A DNA stretch of 64,000 nt from Fontimonas thermophila (GTDB lineage: Bacteria; Pseudomonadota; Gammaproteobacteria; Nevskiales; Nevskiaceae): assembly GCF_900113085.1 (NCBI RefSeq), contig NZ_FOOC01000007.1, positions 1 through 64,000 of the forward strand. Direction: 5' to 3'. Below are positions 1 through 18,780 of this stretch, piece after piece (within the stretch, counting starts at the first letter, position 1; each line of letters opens with the position of its first letter). Both the position numbers and the translations under genes were made by a program. The notes beneath the pieces are model-generated. The model had not been told where the DNA came from. It did no database searches and was given only the letters and a program-made list of their open reading frames with translations.

Positions 1-1194
<1,194 letters not shown>

Positions 1195-1221
1195 GCGGGT
1201 TTCTCCGACGGTCGAAGCTTT

Positions 1222-1250
1222 TTGACTTGCGGGCGCGGATTCCCTAAAAT
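1222..1250 (+). promoter_or_regulatory. Sigma-70 promoter for trnW-secE-nusG, lying inside the tuf terminator
   Basis: A -35 box TTGACT (1222-1227) is separated by 17 bases from a -10 box TAAAAT (1245-1250), close to the consensus for a housekeeping promoter. Transcription would start near 1257, about 30 bases before tRNA-Trp. The -10 box lies in the loop and 3' arm of the hairpin that should terminate tuf. This is read from sequence only; no mapped start is available. Confidence 0.7.
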
Positions 1251-1265
1251 CCGCGCCCCTTTTTT
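1231..1265 (+). terminator. Intrinsic terminator of tuf
   Basis: An 11-bp perfect GC-rich stem (1231-1241 with 1248-1258) has a 6-base loop and is followed by six T residues (1260-1265). This is the classic rho-independent form. It overlaps the promoter for the downstream tRNA/secE unit. Confidence 0.85.
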
Positions 1266-1285
1266 GGCTTTCCGCAGTGCGCGCT

Positions 1286-1361
1286 AGGGCGGTAGCTCAA
1301 CTGGTAGAGCGGCGGTCTCCAAAACCGCAGGTTGGGGGTTCGAAACCCTCCCGCCCTGCCA
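1286..1361 (+). tRNA. trnW: tRNA-Trp (anticodon CCA)
   Basis: The 76-nt cloverleaf has acceptor stem AGGGCGG pairing with CCGCCCT, discriminator G and an encoded CCA end. The anticodon stem GCGGT/ACCGC carries loop CTCCAAA with anticodon CCA at 1319-1321. The T arm contains GGTTCGAAA-type sequence. The gene sits between tuf and secE, the usual place for tRNA-Trp in gammaproteobacteria, and is probably cotranscribed with secE-nusG. Confidence 0.97.
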
Positions 1362-1400
1362 CCCGTGCGGCGTCAGCACCGGCGGTGCCGGAACGACTTC

Positions 1401-1790
1401 ATGGACGTTCAAACCTCTGAACAAAAACCCGCCTCTTCGCGCCGGGATACGGTTCTGCTGGCCGTGGCCGCCGGCGCGCTGCTCGGTGGTATGTTCGCTT
1501 TTTACTATTTCGAGGCCCGGTTCAACGCGTTGGTGCGCACGCTGATGCTGCTCGGTGGCCTGGCCGCCGGGCTGGTGCTGGCTTACCAGACGGCCGCCGG
1601 CAAGACGCTGTGGGGTTATGTCGTCGGCTCGCGCATCGAGCTGCGCAAGATCGTCTGGCCGACCCGCCAGGAGAGCGTGCAGGCCACGCTGATGATCGCG
1701 GTCGTCGTGCTGATCATGGCCCTGCTGTTGTGGGGCTTGGATTCGGTGCTCCTGTGGGGCGTTGAAACACTCACTGGCCGGGGGAGCTGA
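1401..1790 (+). CDS. secE: Preprotein translocase subunit SecE
   Basis: SecE is the essential small subunit of the SecYEG channel in the inner membrane. The 129-residue protein has three predicted membrane segments (about 18-37, 43-63 and 95-115), as in E. coli SecE. It carries the conserved cytoplasmic amphipathic stretch [13 protein letters not shown] at about 80-92, just before the last helix. I chose the ATG at 1401. The frame is open further upstream, but only through the tRNA gene, so a longer product is unlikely. nusG follows after 4 bases, consistent with the conserved secE-nusG operon. Confidence 0.97.
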   Translation: MDVQTSEQKPASSRRDTVLLAVAAGALLGGMFAFYYFEARFNALVRTLMLLGGLAAGLVLAYQTAAGKTLWGYVVGSRIELRKIVWPTRQESVQATLMIAVVVLIMALLLWGLDSVLLWGVETLTGRGS

Positions 1791-1794
1791 GACC

Positions 1795-2328
1795 ATGGCG
1801 ATGCGGTGGTACGTCGTGCATGCCTATTCTCAGTACGAGAACAGCGTGATGAAGGCGCTCAAGGAGCGCATCAAGCGGGCCGGGTTGCAGCACAAGTTCG
1901 GCGAGATCTTGGTGCCCACCGAAGAAGTCGTCGAGATCAAGGACGGCGTCAAGCGCACCACGGAGCGCAAGTTCTTCCCCGGCTATGTGCTCGTGCAGAT
2001 GGAGATGGACGAGGACACCTGGCATCTCGTCAAGTCCACGCCCAAGGTGATGGGCTTCATCGGTGGCACGCCCGACAAGCCGGCGCCGATTTCCGAGAAG
2101 GAGGCCGAGCGCATCCTCAACCGCGTCACCGAGTCGGTGGAGAAGCCGCGGCCCAAGACCTTGTTCGAACCCGGCGAGGCGGTGCGCGTCAAGGAAGGTC
2201 CGTTCGCCGATTTCAGCGGTGTCGTCGAAGAGGTCAATTACGACAAAAACCGCCTGCGCGTCGCGGTTCTGATTTTCGGGCGTTCGACGCCCGTGGAGCT
2301 GGAGTTCTCACAAGTCGAGAAGGCTTGA
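1795..2328 (+). CDS. nusG: Transcription termination/antitermination protein NusG
   Basis: NusG binds RNA polymerase, increases processivity and links it to Rho or to ribosomal protein S10. The 177-residue protein has the NGN domain ([13 protein letters not shown] at the N-terminus, FFPGYVLV near residue 62) and a C-terminal KOW domain ([13 protein letters not shown] near 130). A purine-rich ribosome-binding site (about 1780-1786) precedes the ATG at 1795; a second ATG lies two codons downstream. The gene is followed by rplK after 81 bases. Confidence 0.98.
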   Translation: MAMRWYVVHAYSQYENSVMKALKERIKRAGLQHKFGEILVPTEEVVEIKDGVKRTTERKFFPGYVLVQMEMDEDTWHLVKSTPKVMGFIGGTPDKPAPISEKEAERILNRVTESVEKPRPKTLFEPGEAVRVKEGPFADFSGVVEEVNYDKNRLRVAVLIFGRSTPVELEFSQVEKA

Positions 2329-2409
2329 GTCTCGGTCGGCAAGGATCGAGGCACATCACCGGGGAGCTCGCCTGAAAGTCGAGCGTTCGCACCCACTTTG
2401 GAGTAGTCC

Positions 2410-2841
2410 ATGGCAAAGAAGGTCACGTCGTACATCAAGCTGCAGATTCCTGCAGGCAAGGCCAATCCGGCGCCGCCGGTCGGCCCTGCGCTCGGCCAGG
2501 CCGGCGTCAACATCATGGCGTTCTGCAAGGAGTTCAATGCGGCAACCCAGAAGCTGGAACCGGGCATGCCGATTCCGGTCGTGATCACGGTCTATTCGGA
2601 CCGCTCGTTCACGTTCATCACCAAGACGCCGCCGGCGACCGTGCTGATCAAGAAGGCGGTCGGCATCGAGTCCGGCTCGCCGACGCCGCACACCAAGAAG
2701 GTCGGCAAGATCACGCGCAAGCAGATCGAGGAAATCGCCAAGCTGAAGATGGCGGACCTCAATGCCGGCAGCCTGGAGGCGGCCTGCCGCCTGATCGCCG
2801 GTTCTGCCCGCAGCATGGGCGTCGAAGTGGTGGAGAAGTAA
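2410..2841 (+). CDS. rplK: 50S ribosomal protein L11
   Basis: L11 builds the base of the ribosomal L7/L12 stalk with 23S rRNA and is part of the GTPase-associated centre. The 143-residue length is normal. The N-terminus [29 protein letters not shown] is followed by the C-terminal rRNA-binding domain containing [16 protein letters not shown] and ending in [13 protein letters not shown]. It is the first gene of the rplKA pair; rplA starts 3 bases after its stop. In E. coli this pair is autoregulated by L1, but I did not identify an L1 site here. Confidence 0.99.
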   Translation: MAKKVTSYIKLQIPAGKANPAPPVGPALGQAGVNIMAFCKEFNAATQKLEPGMPIPVVITVYSDRSFTFITKTPPATVLIKKAVGIESGSPTPHTKKVGKITRKQIEEIAKLKMADLNAGSLEAACRLIAGSARSMGVEVVEK

Positions 2842-2844
2842 GCC

Positions 2845-3552
<708 letters not shown>

Positions 3553-3589
3553 TGGTGATGGCGGGACGGCCTGGCCGCTCCCGCCGGAT

Positions 3590-3771
3590 GTGATTCGAAG
3601 TGTGGTGGCGCAAGCCAACCCCACGTCGAAGACCGTATGTGGGAAGGGCGTGGTTGGCCCGGACATTAAAGGCCGCAAGGCCGCATACGCAGACGGTGGC
3701 AACACCGTAAAGGCGGGTTCGTCGCCGCAGGGTGGCGGGCCCATTTATGGAAGAAGCGACTAGGAGTTCTG
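3590..3771 (+). promoter_or_regulatory. L10 leader: autoregulatory mRNA structure before rplJ
   Basis: The region between rplA and rplJ is non-coding and strongly structured. Stem GCCAACC (3614-3620) pairs with GGTTGGC (3652-3658) and encloses CCAC/GTGG (3621-3624 with 3639-3642). Downstream hairpins carry GCAA tetraloops: GGCC-GCAA-GGCC near 3671, and ACGGTG-GCAA-CACCGT at 3693-3708. In gammaproteobacteria the L10-L12 complex binds such a leader to repress its own translation. Boundaries are approximate and I could not run a covariance search. Confidence 0.7.
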
Positions 3772-4299
3772 ATGGCGCTCAAGCTGGAAGACAAGAAAGC
3801 CCTGGTTGCGGAAGTCAACGAAGTCGCCAAGCGCGCGCTCTCGGCCGTCGTGACCGAGTACCGCGGTCTGCCGGCCGGCAAGTTCGACCAGCTGCGTGCA
3901 AAAGCCCGCCAGAGCGGCGTTTATCTGCACGTGGTGAAGAACACGCTGGCCCGGCGTGCCGTGGAGGGCACGGCATTTGAGTGCCTCAAGCCCGCGCTGG
4001 TGGGGCCGATCGTGCTTGGATTCTCGCTCGAGGATCCGGGTGCGGTCGGTCGCCTGATCAAGGACTTCGTCAAGGAAAACGAAGTGATGGTCGTCAAGGC
4101 CGTCGCGGTCGGCGGCACCCTCTATGGGGCCAAGGATCTCGACCGTCTGGCCACATTGCCGACGAAGGAGCAGGCGCTTGCCATGCTCATGGGCACGATG
4201 AAGGCGCCCATCGGCAAGTTCGTTCGTACCTTGGCCGAACCCACCGCCAAGTTCGTCCGCACGGTCAAGGCCGTGGCGGATCAAAAGGGCGCGGCGTAG
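3772..4299 (+). CDS. rplJ: 50S ribosomal protein L10
   Basis: L10 anchors the L7/L12 dimers to the ribosome. The 175-residue protein begins [27 protein letters not shown], has the conserved YRGL near residue 30 and [11 protein letters not shown] near 64, and ends in the helical L12-binding tail. A ribosome-binding site (AGGAG at about 3761) sits just downstream of the structured leader, consistent with translational autoregulation. rplL follows after 66 bases. Confidence 0.99.
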   Translation: MALKLEDKKALVAEVNEVAKRALSAVVTEYRGLPAGKFDQLRAKARQSGVYLHVVKNTLARRAVEGTAFECLKPALVGPIVLGFSLEDPGAVGRLIKDFVKENEVMVVKAVAVGGTLYGAKDLDRLATLPTKEQALAMLMGTMKAPIGKFVRTLAEPTAKFVRTVKAVADQKGAA

Positions 4300-4365
4300 G
4301 CCTTTCGCATCGGGATTCCTGTTTTGGATTGCAGGCTACCCACACTTTATCGGAGTAAATGAAAC

Positions 4366-4752
4366 ATGGCTGCTACGAAGGAAGAAATTCTTGACGCGAT
4401 TGCGAACATGTCCGTGATGGATGTGGTCGAGCTGGTCAAGATGATGGAAGAAAAGTTCGGCGTCACCGCCGCTGCCCCGGTTGCGGTTGCCGCTGCCGGC
4501 CCGGCGGCCGCAGCTGCCGCGGCACCGGCCGAGGAGAAGACCGAGTTCACGGTCGTCCTCGCCAGCATCGATGCGGCGAAGAAGGTGGGCGTCATCAAGG
4601 TCGTGCGCGAGCTGACCGGTCTGGGTCTGAAGGAAGCCAAGGACCTGGTCGAGGGCGCGCCGCAGACGGTCAAGGAGGGTGTCGACAAGAAGACCGCCGA
4701 AGACATGAAGAAGAAGCTGGAAGAAGCCGGCGGCAAGGTCGAGCTGAAGTAA
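4366..4752 (+). CDS. rplL: 50S ribosomal protein L7/L12
   Basis: L7/L12 is the multicopy stalk protein that recruits translational GTPases. The 128-residue acidic protein has the N-terminal dimerisation domain ([22 protein letters not shown]), an alanine-rich hinge (about 37-62) and a C-terminal domain with [24 protein letters not shown]. It is followed by a hairpin that probably tunes read-through into rpoBC. Confidence 0.99.
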   Translation: MAATKEEILDAIANMSVMDVVELVKMMEEKFGVTAAAPVAVAAAGPAAAAAAAPAEEKTEFTVVLASIDAAKKVGVIKVVRELTGLGLKEAKDLVEGAPQTVKEGVDKKTAEDMKKKLEEAGGKVELK

Positions 4753-4785
4753 GTTGCCGACGCTACGCGGTCTTGCAGGCTGACA

Positions 4786-4825
4786 CTGGCCGGGGGCTTT
4801 GGGCCCCTGGCCAGGTTTCGTTTTT
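4786..4825 (+). terminator. rplL-rpoB attenuator hairpin
   Basis: CTGGCCGGGG (4786-4795) can pair with CCCC-T-GGCCAG (ending at 4814) with one bulged base, and a T-rich run (GTTTCGTTTTT) follows. E. coli has a partial terminator at this position that lowers rpoBC relative to ribosomal protein expression; the same role is inferred here. Confidence 0.7.
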
Positions 4826-4833
4826 CGCGATGG

Positions 4834-4893
4834 GTGACTGGTGATTGGTGATTCCAGCGGCGCAAAGTCCACGAATCTCCAATCACGAATCAC
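4834..4893. repeat. Long imperfect inverted repeat between rplL and rpoB
   Basis: Two 21-base arms (4834-4854 and 4873-4893) are inverted copies of each other with 18 of 21 positions matching, separated by 18 bases. Each arm is built from repeated GTGATT units. The composition is AT-richer than the flanks and looks like a dispersed extragenic palindromic element rather than part of the rpoB leader. It ends 25 bases before the rpoB start codon. No second copy was noticed in this window. Confidence 0.75.
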
Positions 4894-4918
4894 GCTGTTA
4901 CACGGTCCGGAGTGACTC

Positions 4919-9067
<4,149 letters not shown>

Positions 9068-9100
9068 ACCGACATCGGCTCAGGAATATCGGGAGTCATC

Positions 9101-13378
<4,278 letters not shown>

Positions 13379-13411
13379 CACGCCGCCTGCCCCGTCGGGC
13401 ATCCATGATCG

Positions 13412-13437
13412 GGCCCTGGCTTCGCGCCAGGGCCTTT
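13412..13437 (+). terminator. Terminator of the rpoBC operon
   Basis: GGCCCTGGC (13412-13420) pairs perfectly with GCCAGGGCC (13426-13434) across a TTCGC loop, followed by TTT. The T tract is short, but the position directly after rpoC supports a terminator. Confidence 0.75.
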
Positions 13438-13454
13438 CGTCTGTCTTGGACTGA

Positions 13455-13943
<489 letters not shown>

Positions 13944-13996
13944 AGACCGTGGGCCGTGCCGGCGGCATATGCGCAGCTCGAGCTGATCGGCGGGGT

Positions 13997-14254
13997 TCAG
14001 GTCCGGAGGCGGTGGTGGCGGCCGTCGCAGTACGGCGCCTTCGCGGACAGGCCACAGCGGCATAGCCAGACCGTACGCACGCGTCCGGTGATGGTGAAGT
14101 CGCGTGCGGTGTGGCACTCGGCGGCTGGTCTGGCCTCGCAAAAGGGCGCGGTGCGGGAACGGCCGCAGCCGCACCAGCGGTACGCTCCGGCAGGCAGGTC
14201 GATGACCCAAGGGCCGGTTTGCCGGCAGCGCCGGTGATCACGGTGTTGATCCAC
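13997..14254 (-). CDS. Small CDGSH-type iron-sulfur protein with one degenerate motif
   Basis: The 85-residue protein has two cysteine clusters. The second, CRCGLSAKAPYCDGRH, fits the CDGSH consensus (C-x-C-x2-S-x3-P-x-C-D-G-x-H) that binds a 2Fe-2S cluster through three Cys and one His. The first, CGCGRSRTAPFCEARP, keeps the three cysteines but has lost the D-G-x-H part. Two-motif CDGSH proteins of about 70-80 residues are common in bacteria; their role is poorly known (redox or iron handling). The start is uncertain: I chose GTG at 14254, but the frame stays open to an ATG at 14335, which would overlap the divergent gene. It is convergent with the PII gene. Confidence 0.7.
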   Translation of the reverse strand: MDQHRDHRRCRQTGPWVIDLPAGAYRWCGCGRSRTAPFCEARPAAECHTARDFTITGRVRTVWLCRCGLSAKAPYCDGRHHRLRT

Positions 14255-14337
14255 GGGGTCTGTTCTGCAGCAAGGGGATTCTGGTCCGTCTGCGAATCGT
14301 ACTAGACTGCCCGATGTTGACTGACACCGAGGCACCC

Positions 14338-14757
14338 ATGACCCTGCCGATCCGGATCGCTTTTGCCGTTTGGATGAGTCTTGCCGCAGTCGTGGCCGAA
14401 GCCGGCCAGGTCTATAAATGGGTCGATCGGGATGGCCGCGTGCATTTCAGCGATACGCCGCGCCCGGGCTGGACGCGGGTCGATCTCCAATCCGCACCCG
14501 CTGCGCCGGCGCAAGATGCCGGCGGTGAAGCCAACCCGCGGACCGAGCCATCGGCCGGCAGCGCCCGCGATCGTCTGCGCGCCGAGGAGTGCCGCAACCG
14601 CCGCGAGCAATTGCAGGCGTACCGCAATGCGGCGACGATCATCGAACGCGACGCGCTCGGCAACGAAAAGCGCTACAGCGAGACCGAGCGTCTGCAACTG
14701 ATCGAGCAGACGCAGAAACAGGTCGCGGAGCTGTGCGGCGAGCCGGTTTTGCAGTAA
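14338..14757 (+). CDS. DUF4124-domain periplasmic protein
   Basis: The 139-residue product has an N-terminal signal peptide (MTLPIRIAFAVWMSLAAVVAEA) followed directly by a DUF4124 core, YKWVDRDGRVHFSDTPRPGW. The C-terminal half is charged and helical with two cysteines (ECRNRR and ELCGEP). DUF4124 proteins are common in gammaproteobacteria and have no established function. The ATG at 14338 is preferred because of the GAGG at about 14329; an upstream in-frame ATG at 14314 lacks a good site. It is convergent with speE (11-base gap). Confidence 0.8.
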   Translation: MTLPIRIAFAVWMSLAAVVAEAGQVYKWVDRDGRVHFSDTPRPGWTRVDLQSAPAAPAQDAGGEANPRTEPSAGSARDRLRAEECRNRREQLQAYRNAATIIERDALGNEKRYSETERLQLIEQTQKQVAELCGEPVLQ

Positions 14758-14768
14758 GAACGGCGCTT

Positions 14769-15620
14769 TTAGTCCGCGAGCGCCGCGCGGACGTACGTCG
14801 GCAGCGCGAACGCGGCGCGGTGTGTGTCGGCGTTGTAATAGCGCGTATCCAGCGCGGCGATGGCCTGCGCATCCAGGCGTGGCGTCAGCGCACCGGCTTT
14901 CTTGCACGCCAGGGATGCCGACCACCAACCGGATGGATAGATCGGCTGCGGAAAATGCAGCAGATGCGTCTGCGCAAAGCCTGCCTCGCGCATTGCGGTG
15001 TGCATGGCGCGGATCAATTCGAGATGCAGCAGCGGTGACTCGGACTGCTGGATCAGCATGCCGTCCGGTCTGAGCGCGCGCAGGCAGTCTGTGTAGAAGC
15101 GTTTGCCGAACAGTCCTTCGGCGGGGCCGACCGGATCGGTCGAGTCGATGATGACGAGATCGATCGAATCGGGCGCTGCGTTTTTCATCCACTGGATGCC
15201 GTCGCCGAAGAACAGGGTTGCGCGGGGGTCGTTGTTTTTTTCGCAGAGCTCGGGGAAATATTGTTCAGCCAGGCGCGTGACCCGTTCGTCGATCTCGACC
15301 TGGGTGGCGGATTTCACTTCCGGATGCTTGAGCACCTCGCGCAAGGTGCCGCAGTCGCCGCCGCCGATGATGACCACCGTTTCCGGATGCGGATGCGAGT
15401 TCAGCGCCGGGTGCGCCATCATCTCGTGGTAGAGGAAGTTGTCGCGCGTGGACACCATCGTGCAGCCATCGATGGTCATCAAATAGCCGAAGGTTTGCGT
15501 CTTCCAGATCGCGATTTTCTGGTACGGCGTCTGTTCCTCGTGGATTTTCTCGCCCATCAGGGAGAATGCGGTTCCGGTTGTTTCGATGGCTTCGGTGAAC
15601 CAGCGCTGATCCAGGGTCAT
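14769..15620 (-). CDS. speE: Spermidine synthase (polyamine aminopropyltransferase)
   Basis: SpeE transfers the aminopropyl group of decarboxylated S-adenosylmethionine to putrescine, giving spermidine. The 283-residue protein has the N-terminal beta domain and a Rossmann-like domain with VVIIGGGDCGTLREVLKH; most family members have GGGDGG here. The catalytic-loop segment DSTDPVGPAEGLF and the substrate motif QSESPLLH are present. The ATG at 15620 matches the usual start (MTLDQRWFTE). It is divergent from speA with 98 bases between the starts, so the two polyamine genes may share control. Confidence 0.95.
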   Translation of the reverse strand: MTLDQRWFTEAIETTGTAFSLMGEKIHEEQTPYQKIAIWKTQTFGYLMTIDGCTMVSTRDNFLYHEMMAHPALNSHPHPETVVIIGGGDCGTLREVLKHPEVKSATQVEIDERVTRLAEQYFPELCEKNNDPRATLFFGDGIQWMKNAAPDSIDLVIIDSTDPVGPAEGLFGKRFYTDCLRALRPDGMLIQQSESPLLHLELIRAMHTAMREAGFAQTHLLHFPQPIYPSGWWSASLACKKAGALTPRLDAQAIAALDTRYYNADTHRAAFALPTYVRAALAD

Positions 15621-15718
15621 GATGCGGTCTCGGTCGGTGAACGGGCGGCTTGTCGCGGTCGCGGGGCACACCCCCGCACTCTAAAATGCGCGCCGAGTAT
15701 AAGGGCAGAAGACCGCCG

Positions 15719-17614
15719 ATGAATGACCGCAAGACCTGGACCGCTGCGCGGGCGCTCGACCAGTACAACGTGCCCTACTGGGGCGAGGGGTACTTCGACG
15801 TCGCCGAAGACGGGCATTTGCTGGTGCGGCCTTTCCGTGACCGCTCACCGGTGGCCATCGATCTTTACGCGCTGGCCCGGCGTTTGCCCGAGGAGGGTTT
15901 GCCGCTGCCCGTGCTCGTGCGTTTCGTCAACATCCTGCACGACCGTATCGATGCCCTGACCGGCGCATTCGCCAGCGTCATCGATGAACTCGGTTATACC
16001 GGACGTTACACAGCGGTCTATCCGATCAAGGTCAACCAGCAGGGCGATGTCATCGAGGAAATCGTCCGATATGGCGGCGCACGCGTCGGTCTGGAGGCCG
16101 GCAGCAAACCGGAGCTGGCCGCGGTGCTGGGTATGGCCTCTCCCGGCAGCGTCATCGTCTGCAACGGCTACAAGGATCGCACTTACATTCGCCGCGCGCT
16201 GATCGGCGAAAAACTCGGGCACAAGGTGTACATCGTCGTCGAGAAGCGGTCCGAGCTGCCGCTGGTGATCGAGGAATCGCGCAGGCTGGGCGTGGCTCCG
16301 CGCATCGGGCTGCGTGTGCGTCTGGCCTCGATCGGCGCGGGCAAGTGGCAGAACACCGGAGGCGAGAAATCCAAGTTTGGCCTGTCCAGCGCGCAGGTGC
16401 TCGCCGCCGTCGAAGAGCTGCGCGCCGCGGGCTGTCTCGATGCGGTGCAGATGGTGCACTTCCATCTCGGCTCGCAGGTTGCCAACGTGCAGGACATCGC
16501 CCGTGGCATGCGCGAGGCTGCGCGCTTTTATGTCGAACTGCGTGCCCTGGGCGCGCCGGTGACGGTCGTCGATGTCGGCGGCGGGCTCGGGGTCGATTAC
16601 GAAGGCACGCGTTCCCGCTCGTACTGCTCGATGAACTACACGCAGCGCGAGTACGCGCGCAACATCGTGCGCACGCTGCAGGAGGTCTGCAGCGAGTCGG
16701 GTCAGCCGGAGCCGGACATCATCTCCGAGTCGGGCCGCGCGTTGACCGCGCACCACGCCGTGCTCATCACCTCGGTGATCGACCATGAGACGCTGCAGGT
16801 GCAGAGTGTGCCGCTGCCGGCAGCCGACGATCCGCCGATCCTGCACGATCTCGCTGAGTTGCTCGACGAGCTGGACACGCGCGGCCCGCTCGAGTGTCTG
16901 CACGATGCCGCCTCGCAGCTGCAGGAGGCCCAGGCCCAGTACACGCATGGCCTGCTGACGCTGCGCCAGCGTGCATACGCCGAGAGCACGTATTACGCGG
17001 TATGCCGCGCGATCGAACCGCGCCTGGACCCGAGCATCCGCGCCCATCGTGAGGCGCTCGAAGAGCTGCGCGAAAAGCTCGCCGAGAAGTATTTCTGCAA
17101 TTTCTCGGTGTTCCAGTCGATTCCTGACGCCTGGGCGATCGATCAGGTGTTCCCGATCATGCCGATCCACCGCCTGAACGAGCGCCCCGACGTGCGCGCG
17201 ACTTTGTGCGATCTCACCTGCGATTCGGACGGCCGCATCGATCATTACGTCGAGCGTGAGGGTCTCGAGCCAACCCTGCCAGTGCATCGCTTGCGCGAGG
17301 GCGAGCCGTATCTGATTGGCCTGTTCATGGTCGGCGCCTATCAGGAGATCCTCGGCGACATGCACAACCTGTTCGGCGATACCAATGCCGTCAACGTCGT
17401 GCTCGATGCCCATGGCGGGTGGACGCTGACCGGTGCGCAGCGCGGCGACCGTACCGACGAGCTGCTGCGGTACGTCCATCTGGAGCCGGAGCGTCTGGCA
17501 CGCGCCTATCGCGACAAGCTCGATGCTGCGGGGCTTGACGCGCATGAGCGCGAGATGCTGCTCGCCGAGCTGGAAAGCGGATTGTCCGGCTATACCTACC
17601 TGGGCGGGCCATGA
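15719..17614 (+). CDS. speA: Biosynthetic arginine decarboxylase
   Basis: SpeA is a PLP enzyme converting arginine to agmatine, the first step of the arginine route to putrescine. The 631-residue protein has the PLP lysine in YPIKVNQQ (about residue 104), the glycine-rich loop VDVGGGLGVDYEGT, the segment SESGRALTAHH and the active-site cysteine region TLCDLTCDSDG. The ATG at 15719 gives the family N-terminus (KTWTAARALDQYNVPYWGEGYF). A TAAAAT box at 15682 could be its -10. Its stop codon overlaps the start of the next gene (ATGA). Confidence 0.96.
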   Translation: MNDRKTWTAARALDQYNVPYWGEGYFDVAEDGHLLVRPFRDRSPVAIDLYALARRLPEEGLPLPVLVRFVNILHDRIDALTGAFASVIDELGYTGRYTAVYPIKVNQQGDVIEEIVRYGGARVGLEAGSKPELAAVLGMASPGSVIVCNGYKDRTYIRRALIGEKLGHKVYIVVEKRSELPLVIEESRRLGVAPRIGLRVRLASIGAGKWQNTGGEKSKFGLSSAQVLAAVEELRAAGCLDAVQMVHFHLGSQVANVQDIARGMREAARFYVELRALGAPVTVVDVGGGLGVDYEGTRSRSYCSMNYTQREYARNIVRTLQEVCSESGQPEPDIISESGRALTAHHAVLITSVIDHETLQVQSVPLPAADDPPILHDLAELLDELDTRGPLECLHDAASQLQEAQAQYTHGLLTLRQRAYAESTYYAVCRAIEPRLDPSIRAHREALEELREKLAEKYFCNFSVFQSIPDAWAIDQVFPIMPIHRLNERPDVRATLCDLTCDSDGRIDHYVEREGLEPTLPVHRLREGEPYLIGLFMVGAYQEILGDMHNLFGDTNAVNVVLDAHGGWTLTGAQRGDRTDELLRYVHLEPERLARAYRDKLDAAGLDAHEREMLLAELESGLSGYTYLGGP

Positions 17615-18765
17615 TCGAGCGCATCGCCAGCTTTGCCGCACAGGCCGGCGATCGCGCGGTGCAATGGGTGTCGAATGCCGTCGAGCGGCGGCTGCGTGCC
17701 GAGAATTTCATCGCTGCCAACCAGACCCCGTATACCGAGATTCACCGCAACGGTCTGCTCAGCGTGCGCCGCTACACGCCGCTGCAGACCGATGCCATCC
17801 TGGTCGGCAAACGGACGCTTGCGGTTGCGCGCCACCGCCATCGAATTCCGGTCGTGCTGGTGCCGCCGCTGGCTGCCAACTCGCTGAACTTCGACTTGCT
17901 GCCCAACCGCAGCCTGGTCAAGTTCCTGCTCGCACACGGGTATGCGGTCTATCTGGTGGATTGGGGTGATCCCGACGAGGATCACTCGCATCTGGGTTTG
18001 AAGGACTATACGACGGTGATGCTGCCCGAGGCGCTCGCCGCCGTGCGCGCCGACGCAGGCGAACCGGCACTGACATTGCTGGGCTATTGCATGGGCGGGC
18101 TGTTCTGCCTGGTCTATGCCGGCTGGTCGCACGATCCGAAGATCCGCAACATCGTGACCATTGCCAGCCCGATCGATGCCCACCAGATCGGCATCGCCGG
18201 CAAGCTCGCGTCGATGATGAACGCGCCGCTGCGTGTGGCCGCACGCTATGTGCCGTTTTCGCTGCACGACGTCGATCCGAAATATCTGCGCGTTCCCGGC
18301 TGGGTATCGTCGGCGGTTTTCAAGCTGACCAATCCGTTGGGGACGGTGCAGAGCTACGTCGATCTGCTGATGAACCTCTGGGATCGGGAGTTCGTCACCG
18401 AGTACCAGACGATGGCCACCTGGTTCAACCGCATGCACGATTATCCCGGCGGCATCGTCCAGGATTTCGTCGTGCGTGTCGGACTCGCCAACGAGCTCGC
18501 CAAGGGAGAAGTCCGGCTCGGCAAGGACCGTTCGGCGCCGCGCGCACTGCTCGACCGCATCGAGTGCTCCCTGCTGGCGATCGCCGGGAGAACCGACCGC
18601 ATCGTCACCATCGAGGCTGCAAAAAAGGTGCTCGACATCGTCGCCAGCGAGGACAAGGACTTCGTCGTCGCGCCTGGCGGTCATGCCGGAGTTTTCGCCG
18701 GGCGCGAGGCGCCGGATACGACCTGGGCATTCGCTCAAGACTGGCTGTCGTCACGGTCGGATTGA
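17611..18765 (+). CDS. PhaC-family alpha/beta hydrolase
   Basis: The 384-residue protein resembles the catalytic subunit of class III polyhydroxyalkanoate synthases. It has a lipase-box variant GYCMGG with the nucleophile Cys160, acidic residue Asp329 (AGRTDRIV) and His358 (PGGHAGVF), and the PhaC-like segment YLVDWGDPDEDHSHLGLKDY. No phaE, phaR or phasin gene is adjacent, so a bona fide synthase needs a distant partner. It overlaps speA by four bases (ATGA), implying translational coupling, and converges on a thiolase gene 15 bases downstream. Polymer synthesis is inference; it could be another acyl-transferring hydrolase. Confidence 0.8.
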   Translation: MIERIASFAAQAGDRAVQWVSNAVERRLRAENFIAANQTPYTEIHRNGLLSVRRYTPLQTDAILVGKRTLAVARHRHRIPVVLVPPLAANSLNFDLLPNRSLVKFLLAHGYAVYLVDWGDPDEDHSHLGLKDYTTVMLPEALAAVRADAGEPALTLLGYCMGGLFCLVYAGWSHDPKIRNIVTIASPIDAHQIGIAGKLASMMNAPLRVAARYVPFSLHDVDPKYLRVPGWVSSAVFKLTNPLGTVQSYVDLLMNLWDREFVTEYQTMATWFNRMHDYPGGIVQDFVVRVGLANELAKGEVRLGKDRSAPRALLDRIECSLLAIAGRTDRIVTIEAAKKVLDIVASEDKDFVVAPGGHAGVFAGREAPDTTWAFAQDWLSSRSD

Positions 18766-18780
18766 AGATGAGCGAGCGGC

